DNA from: Spirometra erinaceieuropaei
Lineage: Eukaryota; Platyhelminthes; Cestoda; Diphyllobothriidea; Diphyllobothriidae
DNA: 64,000 bases
Assembly (NCBI GenBank): GCA_902702965.1
Contig: CACRXP010000001.1
Coordinates: 3,761,325 to 3,825,324, forward strand
Direction of reading: 5' to 3'
Under the pieces are notes generated by a model. That model did no database searches. It was not told where the DNA came from and was given only the letters and a program-made list of their open reading frames with translations. Both the position numbers and the translations under genes were made by a program. Shown piece by piece: positions 54,181 to 64,000 of this stretch. Within the stretch, counting starts at the first letter, position 1. Each line of letters begins with the position of its first letter.

Positions 54181-54895
54181 GAAGGCACAATCGCTGGAAC
54201 GGTAGCTTTATTGGTCTTAGCTCTCGAACTCAAACAGGAGTTCATCATCAGAGACCGTTGGAGTGCAACGTGTAAAAATTTATGTCGTTGTACCGTGAGG
54301 GGGGGGGGTTAGGTCCGTGGCTAGGTCTAGTTCGCGCTGCCGAACCCCCAATGGTCCCCCGGCGTTTGTCCTTCTCGGCGATCTGAGCTGCGCCACCTGG
54401 CTGCGTGGGCGTAGCGCGTGCTAACACGCAGACAAATCAATGTGTCTATTGATAGAATTGGTGTCCGACCCCCACGCCTCCAACAGTGGTTGCCCCGTCT
54501 TGTTGCTGGCCCGCGCCACTATCCGCGTGTTGACGAAATCGAACTCATGACCTTCCGCCAGCGTGTGAGTGACGACTTGAAATAGTGGGTCGCCTCTCCG
54601 AACGGCCCGTTTGTGCTCGGGTATTCGTGAATTGAGACGTCGTCCTGTTTGGCTTGCGTAATGACAAGGCCAGTTATGGCACGGGGAGCGTTAGGCGTGG
54701 GCATCGCCCATCATCCGGCGGCTACCGTACGTAGCAGAATCATGGAAATGAAGGATCGTCTGGACGCAGGTGAGCAGTCGGACGTAGTCTATCAAATCCC
54801 GTGCCATAACTGTCCTTGCCATTACACAGGCCAAAATGGACGACATCTCAGCTGGCGAACACTTGAGCACACTTTAACACTTGAGTAGATAGGCG
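54181..54895 (-). mobile_element. Penelope-like element 3' fragment with an inverted 5' segment
   Basis: The minus-strand part (54650-54390) encodes the end of a GIY-YIG protein (VVTHTLAEGHEFDFVNTRIV; ASNKTGQPLLEAWGSDTNSI; NRHIDLS). The plus-strand part (about 54680-54890) encodes the preceding linker and GIY-YIG core (SDVVYQIPCHNCPCHYTGQNG; RTLEH). Both meet head to head near 54655. They share a GDPL-x-x-VV coding block (54582-54598 and 54890-54910), so the segments slightly overlap in element coordinates. The 3' region on the minus strand runs to about 54181 and contains an AATAAA and a hammerhead-like motif. The copy is broken. Confidence 0.7.
54213..54256 (-). ncRNA. Hammerhead-ribozyme-like motif in the PLE 3' region
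   Basis: On the minus strand, GGTCT (stem I) is followed by CTGATGA, a T, a hairpin GAACTC-CTGTTT-GAGTTC (stem II), then GAGAGCTA and AGACC (stem I partner). This is the type I hammerhead order with a very short stem III, as described for Penelope-like elements. Two core deviations are visible: an extra T after CTGATGA, and G where the third base of the conserved GAA is expected. It may be an inactive relic. Confidence 0.4.
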
Positions 54896-54954
54896 ACCCA
54901 CTATCTCTGTCGGTTGTTATCGGAAAAATCAGCTGTTGGAAAGGCGTTCACCGA

Positions 54955-55170
54955 TCCGGTCGTGGGACATGTTTATCCCGTTGTGCCTTGAGGCAGTTGC
55001 ATAGCCACCATGAATATATACCGGCTGTGGCTGGCTGATTGCGGTTAATAATTCAGAAAGTGCTATTCCAGTCTCCCTCCTCTTGTAAGTAATCCTTTCA
55101 CTATATAAACATGGTCGCTGTGCGACTGGTTTCGTGGGTTCTAGATTGAGTCTCCTGGCGCATCGGAACA
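54955..55170 (+). repeat. Diverged SINE-body relic
   Basis: GGCTGTGGCTGGCTGATTGCGG, CAGAAAGTGCTATTCCAGTC and TCCCTCCTCTTGTAAGTAAT resemble the body of the 42 kb SINEs (GGGTATGACTGGCTGACGACGG…GAAATGGCCATTCCAGTCTC). The tRNA-like head is not recognisable. Confidence 0.4.
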
Positions 55171-56109
55171 AGCATTTTCAAGGACCCGATCGATGAACGC
55201 ACTTCCAACATAATTACATCCAACGCTTGCAAGTTTTTACGACGTACCAGCGTTTTCCTAGGCTTTTTTGCACTCGTTGGAGTCTCGCGTTTTGATGTTT
55301 AAATTTCTGCAAGACGGTTAGATCGCTCTTGCTAAACTATCAATGCCAACTGCTACTGTCTTTATGTGCATAATGAAACTGTAGTTTTTGGGATAGTTTA
55401 AAGGATGCGCAGACAGTCAGTGCCTGTCCTCATTAACACCCTCCTGCAAGTTAACTTTGTGAACAGATGGGCTTCGATTCTGCCCTGATGCAATCTGTTC
55501 AACTCCCGTGTTTGTTTGTTATAGTCAGGATAATACTACCAGACCATCACAGCAACGGCAGTTTTATGGAGTGGTCGACAAATTCGCCCGTTCGAAATAA
55601 TGCCAGCGTTTGCATAAAACTTTCTGCTGGAATCGGAATTACAGCCTTTTCCCCTTATACCTGCTTACTGGCAGTAACTTACGTAAAATTTCTGCTCTTA
55701 TATTAATGCCGAATTTCGGATTTTCTTTAAATTTGCGAAAACAGAAGATCGCTTTTGTTATAGGTTCATTTGTGCCGGATTATGGAATGTCTAGCGTGAA
55801 TATCTGTTAACTGGCTGTTGACATCCGTTCGGCAGTCCACCTCTTTACCGGCTTTCCAAAATTTGTCGTCATTGGCTAAATCTGGTCGCAAGCCCTACAC
55901 ATGATTCCTTCGTTTAGTATATCCTCCGTTTGCCCCAAAAATGAACCGCGCGGTAGATGTGCTGGAACGACACGGGGGCTAGATCGGAGTCTTGCAGGCG
56001 TTATCGGGAATGCGCACCATAACAGATGCCAACATTCTGAATGTGGTGGCATGGCCAGTTGCCGACCCACGTCGCACCAACTGGGATTCCTGCCGCCCTC
56101 TCCACAATG
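55171..56109. other. No recognised gene; short block shared with the PLE left flank
   Basis: 55985-56009 (GGAGTCTTGCAGGCGTTATCGGGAA) resembles 10548-10570 (GGAGTCCGGCAGGCGTTATCGGGAA), part of the RTE tail flanking the Penelope insertion. Otherwise nothing is recognised. Confidence 0.4.
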
Positions 56110-57075
56110 AACTCATGAAATGTCAACCGAAATTTCGAACTGAGTTTTCTTCTCGAAAAGATTAATCAAGCAGGGTTGTAAAACTAATCAGCCTGCAGTA
56201 TAATTCTATGATAATTCAGTTAACTTAGGATATCGGCTTTCGAATGAACTTCCTGCCGACTGCAGACAAAAGCTATACTGTGTAAAAAATGACTACTGAA
56301 GTAGCATGCATTTTGTCATTGATTTCGATGCCCCTAAATGTCCAATTATACTTCATGGAAAACATGCAAAACAATATTCATTCTTTCACTCATTTGGTAA
56401 GAAATTACGTCTTCTTTTAATTTTATACTCGAAGGAGAAATATAATTGTGTTTTAAAGGAGTTTCTAATTTTGAGACTTTTAAATACCGTGAAATGGCCG
56501 TTCATAAAACGTCATGTCTCTGCATTTACCAATGTGGCTTGTAAAGTTAACAATATGGATCAAATCCAATGCTAAATTTGATGAAGCCCATATGGTCTCC
56601 TCTCAATACCGTAAAGAAATGTGTGGTCTTCTGTACGCGGAAAATAGATGGCTTGTAGTTTGGAAACCCTGAATATAAGTGTGACGGCAGAACGGGTTCA
56701 AAATTTTTCGGGAATTGGAAAAGTTTTCAAAACCGAATAATACTCTTCCTTCGAGTATACAATTGGAAGAATACGTAATTTTCTACCGAATGAGTGGGAG
56801 AATAAATACTTTTACGCATGTTTTCCATGAAATTTAATTGGAATTTTAGGGGCATCAAAAATCAAAGAGAAAAATGCATACTACTTCAGTAGTCATTTTT
56901 TACAGAGTGTAGTTTCTGTATGCATCCGGAAGGAAGTTCTTTCGAAAGCTGGCATCCTGAGGTAGCTGAAATATTATAGAATAATGTTGCAGGCTGACTG
57001 GTTTTACAACTCTACCTAATTAATCTTTTCGAGACGAAAACGCGTTTCTGAATTTCGGTTGACATTTCATGAGTT
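56110..57075. mobile_element. ~965-bp near-palindromic (foldback-like) element
   Basis: The left arm (56110 to about 56480) and right arm (about 56720-57075) are reverse complements at roughly 80% by eye. They begin with AACTCATGAAATGTCAACCG at each outer end and include the GTAAAAAATGACTACTGAAGTA block. The loop of about 230 bp has no ORF. No clear target duplication flanks it. It is probably a non-autonomous DNA transposon (MITE/foldback type); the superfamily is unknown. A truncated relative lies at 53740-54180. Confidence 0.75.
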
Positions 57076-57109
57076 AGCTCACTCAATGTTGTTGTTGTTG
57101 TCGGTCAAA

Positions 57110-57380
57110 ATCCTCATTAAGTGTTTGTGGACCGGGAGGTGTAGTAATAGGCCTAGGTGCGGGTCCGGCCGTGCCAGCCACCTGCGCCTTCTTCCGCCTT
57201 CGGTCCTCTTGACTTGGTCGTGACACCAGATCCGGGTGGGGGATGAGGTGGGAGTGCAGTAGGCTCTACGCAAGTCACCGTGTCTGCTGTCGCCCCGTTG
57301 TGTAGCACACGGTGGACATCGTCGATCACGACGACCGAACTGTCGTATCCTCCACACTCTTGCTTGCCCCTCTTTCAGGC
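57110..57380 (+). repeat. RTE-like 3' tail fragment
   Basis: It contains GGTGTAGTAATAGGCCTAGG, CGTGCCAGCCACCTGCG, CTTCTTCCGCCTTCGG, TGACTTGGTCGTGACACC and GGGGGATGAGG in the usual order and ends near ACTTCACTACAG. It is 5'-truncated with no RT. It inserted just right of the palindromic element. Confidence 0.6.
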
Positions 57381-57744
57381 CGCCCTCACTTCACTACAGT
57401 TTTTTTAAAATTTGTTACACTGGCTGTTTCGAGGGGCGGGTCGTTCTGAATGCCAAGTATTTTGGAAATTACCTGTTCCATTGTTTTTAACAATATAGAT
57501 CACGCGTGCAAACTGAAGTCTCATTTCACACCGACTGCGTCCCAGTCAAACAAACCTAGATAACACCACCTTGTATAGGTTTCGAGTGACTGAGAACGAT
57601 TCACGCCCTTGGCAATTAAAAAGGAGCAGAAGATAGTAATTGGTGAGGGCAAAGACGAGACAGACATTTATTTGTTCTTGTCAGTCGGAAACACCCAGGC
57701 CTCGGGAGTCGGGAAGGTTGGGGGCTCAGCTACTCTTTGGACCG

Positions 57745-57832
57745 AACACCCTAGCAGTTAGTCCACTAGCTAACGCTCTGTCAGCTGCAACAAGAAGTGG
57801 TTCAAATCCCATGGGAGTGACATTCACCGATT
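57745..57832 (+). repeat. Possible tRNA-derived SINE head
   Basis: CAGTTAGTCCACTAGCTAACGC (A-box-like) and AGTGGTTCAAATCCCA (B-box-like T-arm) lie about 45 bases apart. No anticodon arm of normal shape was found. Confidence 0.35.
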
Positions 57833-57949
57833 TGACGGGCCGCAGTTGATTCTTGGGCAAATCTGTCTGTGGCTAAGTCACTGTGAAGTCACAACAAAGT
57901 AATGCAGGATTTAACTTATAGACGGCCATTACCACCGCGTCTCGGTAAG

Positions 57950-58280
57950 ACATGGGAATGTAAATCTCCGTAACGCAGGGGCCTAGCGCTAAATTCCAGA
58001 AGGAACACCTATTACCGTGTCCTAACCCTAAAGTGAACCCCAACCCAGAAACGATCGCTTATGTCCTCCTCCACCCAGCACACGGTAATCGGAGTCTCCC
58101 TGTAATACAGATGGCTTTGCGCTAAATTCCAGGGAAAAATTTGTGCTAGGCTTTATGTTAGGCCTACGGTCAAGGATGGAGCTAGGGTTAATGTTCGGGT
58201 TAAGACGCGGGAATGGACAACCTTCCTGGAATTTACCGCAAAGCCACTTGTATTATGGGGGTTCATATTCTCAGGGTCGG
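57950..58280. repeat. Family T element with degenerate TIRs, copy 2
   Basis: The left end (GGGAATGTAAATCTCCGTAA…GGCCTAGCGCTAAATTCCAG) and the reverse complement of the right end (GAATATGAACCCCCATAATA…GGCTTTGCGGTAAATTCCAGG) are clearly related. A third end-like block is internal (58099-58130: GTAATACAGATGGCTTTGCGCTAAATTCCAGGG read outward). CTAACCCTAA-like units adjoin the left end. It may be two nested copies. Confidence 0.55.
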
Positions 58281-58749
58281 CTCACGCTGCCTTTTACTAA
58301 TCATCGCTTTCTACCGAAATTAACAGTAGATTATTCATATCACAAGAACTTAAGGACCTAATAAACGGAAACCTGCCGTCTGCTCCTGGAAGAAGATTAA
58401 GCCAGAGGCTTTTACATGACACAAGCGTAAAGTGACTGGATATAATTTGAGAGGAACGCAGATTAACCGCCTGACTAAGTCAAGAATTTAGCTGATAGCT
58501 ATCCGGTTACAAGAACACCAGAAAAGGACGAATATATTGTTAAAAGCAAACTTTCCTTTTCAGAGCATTGTGCTTGATTCTAGTTAGTATACTAACCATT
58601 GATTGGCGCTGTATTGTTCCGCTGTTTGAGGTCAATTGCACTGTTCGAATCCGGACAGGAGCCATCAAAACATTGAAATTTAAGTAAAAGAACAAGAATC
58701 CCAATTTGTTCTCCTGACTAATTAATGACAATTTATAATAGTTGTGCTG

Positions 58750-59050
58750 TTAACTGAGCACCTGCCTAAATGGCTTATAAAGCAGGAAAATAAAATCCCT
58801 CGTTCTTCTATCACGATACACCTAGATAGCGGTCACTCCGTTGACCACAAAACATCCTTCTAAGTATTAGTTCGGGCACGAATAACTCGGATATTGTGCT
58901 ACTTGGGGGCAGCCCATATACGGCGGAGGACACCCGACCTATGCAAACAGTAAGACCACGTGGTCAACCTCAGCTTGCCCTGATAAAGCTCAGCCCTTGA
59001 TTGTCACTTCCCCCCTCTGCATGCTGACTTCCCCATTTCCCTTCCTAAGT
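58750..59050 (+). mobile_element. Penelope-like GIY-YIG carboxyl fragment
   Basis: One frame from 58750 to about 58980 reads TEHLPKWLIKQENKIPRSSI, HLDSGHSVDHKTSF, stop, VLVRARITRI, AHIRRRTPDLCKQ, stop, DHVVNLSLP. This matches residue for residue the end of the PLE at 11779-12010 (AEHMPKWLLKAENKVPRS; AAIRRRKPELCKQLDHMINLALP). Non-coding 3' sequence follows. The 5' end is truncated inside the GIY-YIG domain. Confidence 0.8.
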
Positions 59051-59369
59051 TTTGTTTTTGAGTAACCATTATTATTGATTGGCCTGCGTGCGGTAAACAA
59101 TGACTTTGCTGTTTTGCATTGATTTATCTGTGGAAATTCGAATCTCTGCATACTTCTCATTCGTAATCTCTGTTATGCAGCGACAGGTTGCAGTTGATAA
59201 GCCGTCGCGAAATCTGTTGATTCCAATAAATTCTGCTGTGTATGCTGGTCTCAAAGACTAAATAAATCGAGGCCAACAGGAACAGCCACCACACCGCGCT
59301 GTTGAGTGGAACGAGGAGGTTTCCTAAGCGTCGGCTCAAATGCAGCTTGGTCGATGAGCTCGTCTCTTC

Positions 59370-59420
59370 TTCTACTTCTTTTTCTTCTTCTTCTTCTTCT
59401 TCTTCTTCTTCTTTTTCGAT
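59370..59420 (+). repeat. (TTC)n microsatellite
   Basis: TTCTTC repeats interrupted by a few T-rich units. A shorter diverged relative of the surrounding sequence (GAGCTCGTCTCTTCTTCTAC, then GATATACAATA) lies at 60358-60430, so the microsatellite sits in a duplicated ~120-bp segment. Confidence 0.8.
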
Positions 59421-59754
59421 TGATGATGAACGTGATAGTATATCAGGATATACAATATGCGCTTATTCCGATGTATGCATATAGCAACTATGAAACGGCC
59501 CAAATACGTGTTCTGTCGATTCTCCCGTGCCGACTGGCCGGTTAATGACCCCCTAAGGTTGGCGGTCTGCGTTAGAATCAGTCCAAGCTTAAATTGGTAC
59601 TGGGGGGCGATCTGGCAATCTTCGCTGATACGGATAAGCAATTTATCGTGATTGTCAACTTTTTGGTATGCAGCAGCCTACTTCTGCAAAGGAGGAATAA
59701 CAAAGCATATTTTATGTCTTACAACAAGGCCGAATTGGCGAACACCACCGCCGC

Positions 59755-59931
59755 ATGAATTTGAATATGGTCTTTATGGAGGGGGAAATCCGAGGGCCTC
59801 TTGTTATTAAAACCTGCGGAGGTATATGCAAAGTGTTTAACCTCAGTCCACTATTTATCCTACTGCTGGACAATAATATCAAACAGTACCGTGGAACAAC
59901 AGAGTATTTAAAAAACACCGCAGAAGCCTAA
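59755..59931 (+). other. Unassigned 58-residue open frame
   Basis: It begins MNLNMVFMEGEIRGPLVIK, includes TCGGICKVFNLSP and ends NTAEA at a TAA. It is open upstream to a stop near 59698. Composition is protein-like with a Cys pair, but I do not recognise it and found no splice partners. Confidence 0.25.
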
Positions 59932-60583
59932 CTGAGTATGAACACATGAAAAATGGAAGGATGACGATGACGAAACTTCTAGTCATCTACCGCCCCAGTA
60001 AACCCGGGACAGTAGGGCTTGGTCGATCAGGCCTGGCAAATCAGAAGTACGAGGAATATTCGGTTCGTACATCTGGCGAAAGATGTCCTTGTAAAGTATA
60101 CCGAACCCCCACAAAATCCCCTTTGGCAAATTCAGTAGGCCGTTTCAGGGATATTCGGGCATGTGAAATATATCCCCATGGAGTCAACACAACTGAGTCG
60201 ATAAGCAAGCAGGCAGCAGCTAGTCAGGCACACTCACTAACGCTAATGTGCTCGTAAGGTCCTCCAACTTCCATGACTGAAATTAAGTGAAACGCACGTC
60301 CCCCTGCAGGCTGTTATAAGCTAGCTCCTAAACATCAATATAAATACAGTTCGGTCCATGAACTCGACGTCTCTCTTCTACTTCCTCTTCCTCGGGAATG
60401 TTGAGCGCGATGGCATATATATACAATAAGTGGTCTAACTGATGGAAGGCACCGCAGTTTACGAAGGTAAGGATGGTTTGTGTAGCCCCACTATGCTTAA
60501 TATGTGTAAATAACTACTCGATTTTTTCCGAAGAACCTCTTCATTTTTCGAATAACTACTATATTTTTATTATTAGGCGTTGC

Positions 60584-61020
60584 TTAGTTTATCAACTCAT
60601 GGCTACCGGAAGTTGCCCTTGGAGTTTTGCCTAGCACACCAATATAACCACGTGAAGTGATTAGCTCCAGTATGATCTTTTCAAGTGACACATTATCTGG
60701 CATGAGCCTGTCTTTGGCTTTCGCTTCCTCCCTCCGTAACCCGTTTATTTCAAAAGGGTGGCTATGCATTCTTGCGTCATGTCGGTACTCACTATACAAT
60801 GCGCGCTCTACGAATCGTCGGCTGCGTTTTGGTTTACTTTGCCTCAACCGCTCACCTTCCACGACATCTCCAAACAATGTCTTTTGTCGGACGTGTACGC
60901 AATGACTTATTTATTTCTACGAAAAGACCAGCTTAACCTTCTTGTATCATATTGACATTCACCACACAACGTCTGCTGTAAGGGTCGTCGGTTGCGCTTT
61001 GGTTTACTTTGGCCCGCTTA
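60584..61020 (-). repeat. Local ~100-bp duplication in an unassigned region
   Basis: On the minus strand the reading SKPKRNRRPLQQTLCGECQ (about 61015-60955) is echoed by SKPKRSRRFVERALYSEYR (about 60835-60775). At DNA level GTCGTCGGTTGCGCTTTGGT and ATCGTCGGCTGCGTTTTGGT, each followed by TTACTTTG, lie about 180 bp apart. The 97-codon frame at 60584-60877 spans one unit. Function unknown. Confidence 0.45.
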
Positions 61021-64000
61021 GAACACAAACACTCAACTTGAAGTAAACTTGTGCGTAGTCCTTCCCATAACCTGTAATGCGGCAGTAAAATTTCATTGAG
61101 TTTACGTACAAAAATAAACTTAAGAATGGTCGTCGAATTGAGCCCAAGAAGGAGCCCTCCAGGGTCCCTATTCGGAAAGCTGTTGCACCGGATTTACTTC
61201 CACAATGTTCGACAGGAGTATTTTCTACACTTGTTTCAAACTTACGCTGCCTAGGCCAAACCAGAGGCGACAATGAACTCCGTCTACGTGGGCCCATATT
61301 ATCTGACCTGACATTGAAGCCCTTAGAATTTTCCTCCTTCGACATTGGCCACAAGGAGACAAATATCTATCGGTGTGCTGCCTAACATATTGATATTTTG
61401 CTACGCTAAATAGCAGCGTCCTTATCTAGCAGTATTCTACCACCTTCTTCGATTATTTCCTCCTCTTTTATCAAGAAATCAAGCTCCGCTTGTCCGAATT
61501 TTCGGCGAATTGGAACTGATGTTCTGTATCTTACAAGGAAATGAACAACCATTGTTACCTATTCTGTTCATAAATGCATCTTATTATCATACATAACATT
61601 TACACATAAATATTTGCCTTCCTTACGTTTTTAGTTTACAGTAGTTTGCTGACTTCTTACGGAGATGCGGACAGGCGTCCCTACTTATGGTGATTGGTTT
61701 TTTTCCTTGTTCGTTAGGGTGTCTTTCCATGGCTTCTTTAATATTCATGTGCATCACGCCACCTTGCGGCAAATTTTCACGGTTACTATACTTGGCACTT
61801 GATGACCTTCTTTCCTATTGGTCGTTCTTTTCGTTGGTCCCTGGGCTGTCGCAAATTTGCAGGCGGCGGATCATTCAATTGCCTTTCATGTATTGAGACT
61901 TGCCTCTTGTTTATTTTTCAATTAACACGCTCGCTTCCGTTGAAGTATACAGGCGTAAAAGAAGAATTTCGGTGGAAATATGTCCATTTTCTGAGTGTTA
62001 TTGTATGAATTCCGTTCCCCCGCGGTGATGCCCCACCCATACCACCATTCCCGCATTACACGAGACTGGGGTTACGGGTTGTGAAATGGGGTTGCACAAC
62101 CTCCCGTAGCCTTTACGAATGATTGCTAATCACTCGCAAACCGCCACAAATGAATAGGTCAGGTACCGATATTAATAAAGAACAACTTTAGGGAAATCGA
62201 AAACATAAAGAAATACTTCGTTGTTTAGAAATACCCATTTTTCGGAAAAGCGGAAAATTTCGACAATGACAAAATGGTTGTAAGTGAGAAACCTTAAATT
62301 TCCGATATACAGAAGGCTTGTCAATTAAAAATTCTGAATAAATAAGGTATCGCAAATAGAATAAGGCTTAACAATAGTCCTTTTATGAAGTTTATGTTTA
62401 AATATCCTTCAGGAATTAGCGTTGTCAGATATGACGTTTTGCCGACAGCTTACATTTTGAATATTTATTCTAAACCCTTTTCCCGAGAATTCGTTGCATT
62501 TTTTAGGTTCTACACTGACTGAGTTGTGGCTCATCAAAGACAAACAGGATTTCGCTTGACCTCGCCAACTGAAATCTCGTACGAATGAAAGTTTTCATAT
62601 GACCGCATACTGTCGGGCCGGTCAATGACGAATAAATTTAAATAGACTTGACAGGTTTGATCGTAAATATGTATTTTTGTGTACGTACAGAGAACTTTTC
62701 TTCCGTGAAATGAGTTTGCATTTTTTCTTTGTTCTAGGTTGCGTTAAATTCCAGATCGACCTTGAAGTGTCATTTATTATTTCATGATTTTCAGTGTTTT
62801 CAGCCGATTACGCATAGAGGCAGATTCTATACTGTGTTTATTAAAACCTTCAAAATAAGGTACTTCCTGACGGTATTTACCGATAGTGGAGTGCCTGGAC
62901 ATTCTTCTTCATATAGATGGCGGTTTGGGCCACGTCCAAGGACGTACTCAAACATGAGACCTCATTGTCGAAATAAATGAACGTCCACGATGAGTCGACA
63001 ATGAATATGCTTTCGATCGATCAGAAACTTTCTCCAATAAGTTGTTTACTTAATGAAAGTTTTAATTCACAAACAAGGTCTAGAATATGTATCAGCATAG
63101 GAAATTGCCCGAGCATATCTCAACGTCCATTTCCTCTCAAATTTATGAACATAATGCTCGATAAAATGTCTTATTTACATATTCTACACGAGAAAAGGAC
63201 ATTTCCCAGAAGGGGCTAGGCGGGTATAGAAAGTGCGCAACGTTTAAGATGTCTGAAAATTCTCATATCATCTTCCATCATCAAGTCTTTTGACTTGGGT
63301 CGCGTACTGCATATATATATGCTTATTTACAAGTCATGTCCTGTTTTTACCGCCGTCTGTCAATTTAACTTCGATTTAATGCAAGGCGTACATTTCTGTT
63401 TTGACTAACTTTTTATAATAATAACGTGCCCAGATTGACAGCAGCTGACGAAGCGCAAAGCTTCGATTCTCGGTATTTCTAAATACCAAGAGTTCGGCTA
63501 AGTACGATGAAGCGTAAGGTCTATAAAACGACTGTGCCCCCTTCCTAGCATAACTGCCCAAAAGCGCACAGGTTTAGACATATCTTTCTATGTGCTGGAT
63601 TTAATAGCAATATATTTTCCCAAACTATTAGGATGAGCGCGAAGAAAATAGAAGCATATATCGGGTCACCATTTTTTGGAAGTAAGGCCTTGAATCCAGT
63701 ACTGACATTCGTTTGTCGCGCAAAATGTTTTGTGCAGTTTTCTGGTATTGGCAAGTGTTCATTTAAAATTCCTCTGAGACAAGATGGTTGATCTATAGCC
63801 TTACCACTATGGAGTCTTTACATGTGGACGAGATTACGTTTAACTGGTGGGAGAAATTATTCGACGCAAATTATCCTCCCTTCTAAAAGAGAGTTATGCA
63901 GGGATAAAAGGCTTTTTTGCGTCCTTATTATCGTCAGCAGCATCTAACTCACCGAGGATCCTCTCAGGGACACGCCTGATATTTTATAGTGCGTTAAATA
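61021..64000. other. No recognised gene
   Basis: AT-rich sequence. All open frames are short (up to about 116 codons) and none shows a domain I know. There are no clear repeats shared with the rest of the window. Confidence 0.4.

Noticed and set aside
57079..57357. 92-codon minus-strand Arg-rich frame
   Set aside because: It is the antisense of an RTE-like 3' tail; related frames occur wherever that tail lies.
59302..59641. Poly-Ser/poly-Leu/poly-Lys frames
   Set aside because: They are translations of the (TTC)n microsatellite on both strands.
1..64000. CRISPR arrays, rRNA genes, bacterial operons or riboswitches
   Set aside because: None seen; gene structure and element content are eukaryotic.

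Overview
The window looks like accessory-rich chromosomal DNA of a flatworm (Platyhelminthes). A tapeworm or a fluke would both fit; I cannot settle which from sequence alone. The evidence is a split, intron-containing eukaryotic gene with short GT-AG introns, a SAM-domain sphingomyelin-synthase-type gene, and a dense mixture of CR1-like, RTE-like, Penelope-like, Ty3/gypsy and Merlin elements plus tRNA-derived SINEs. Nothing bacterial is visible: there are no operons, rRNA genes or CRISPR arrays.

Two host genes can be supported. On the minus strand (14742-20936) is a histone acetyltransferase 1 (HAT1) gene, which I could reconstruct as eight phase-compatible exons encoding about 466 residues. 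On the plus strand (45104-46444) is an uninterrupted 446-residue SAMD8/SMSr-like gene (SAM domain plus a lipid phosphatase/choline-phosphotransferase core). One clean but unassigned internal exon (24522-24665, minus) may belong to a further gene.

Layout. 1-7.5 kb: decayed CR1-like copies around a minus-strand Ty3/gypsy gag-protease-RT remnant. 7.7-10.6 kb: an RTE-like element with a C-terminal C2H2 zinc-finger array, interrupted by a head-to-head pair of tRNA-derived SINEs with a 12-bp target duplication. 10.57-12.43 kb: a Penelope-like element (PLE) bounded by ~450-bp inverted arms and a 14-bp direct repeat. 12.6-13.5 kb: RTE 3' tails. 14.7-20.9 kb: HAT1. 21.0-23.8 kb: CR1-like element starting about 90 bp from the HAT1 start codon. 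26.1-26.8 kb: Merlin transposase relic. 27.0-29.2 kb: CR1 fragments with a nested minus-strand retroelement. 31.9-36.5 kb: the most intact element, a two-ORF CR1-like retrotransposon. 36.5-38.3 kb: a minus-strand retrotransposon, tail to tail with it. 39.3-40.6 kb: Ty3/gypsy pol relic. 41.8-42.6 kb: three SINE copies. 45.1-46.4 kb: SAMD8-like gene. 48.2-59.2 kb: two more RTE copies, two PLE fragments (one with a hammerhead-like motif), a ~965-bp near-palindromic element and short TIR elements. 59-64 kb: mostly unassigned.

The most interesting structural theme is recurrent head-to-head joining of retroelement pieces with their 3' ends pointing outward. It appears in a SINE pair (8.2 kb), a PLE (10.6-12.4 kb), CR1 (27.25 kb), SINEs (42.1 kb) and another PLE (54.65 kb). 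The second theme is the zinc-finger-bearing RTE, whose 3' tail explains most of the otherwise anonymous GC-rich dispersed repeats.
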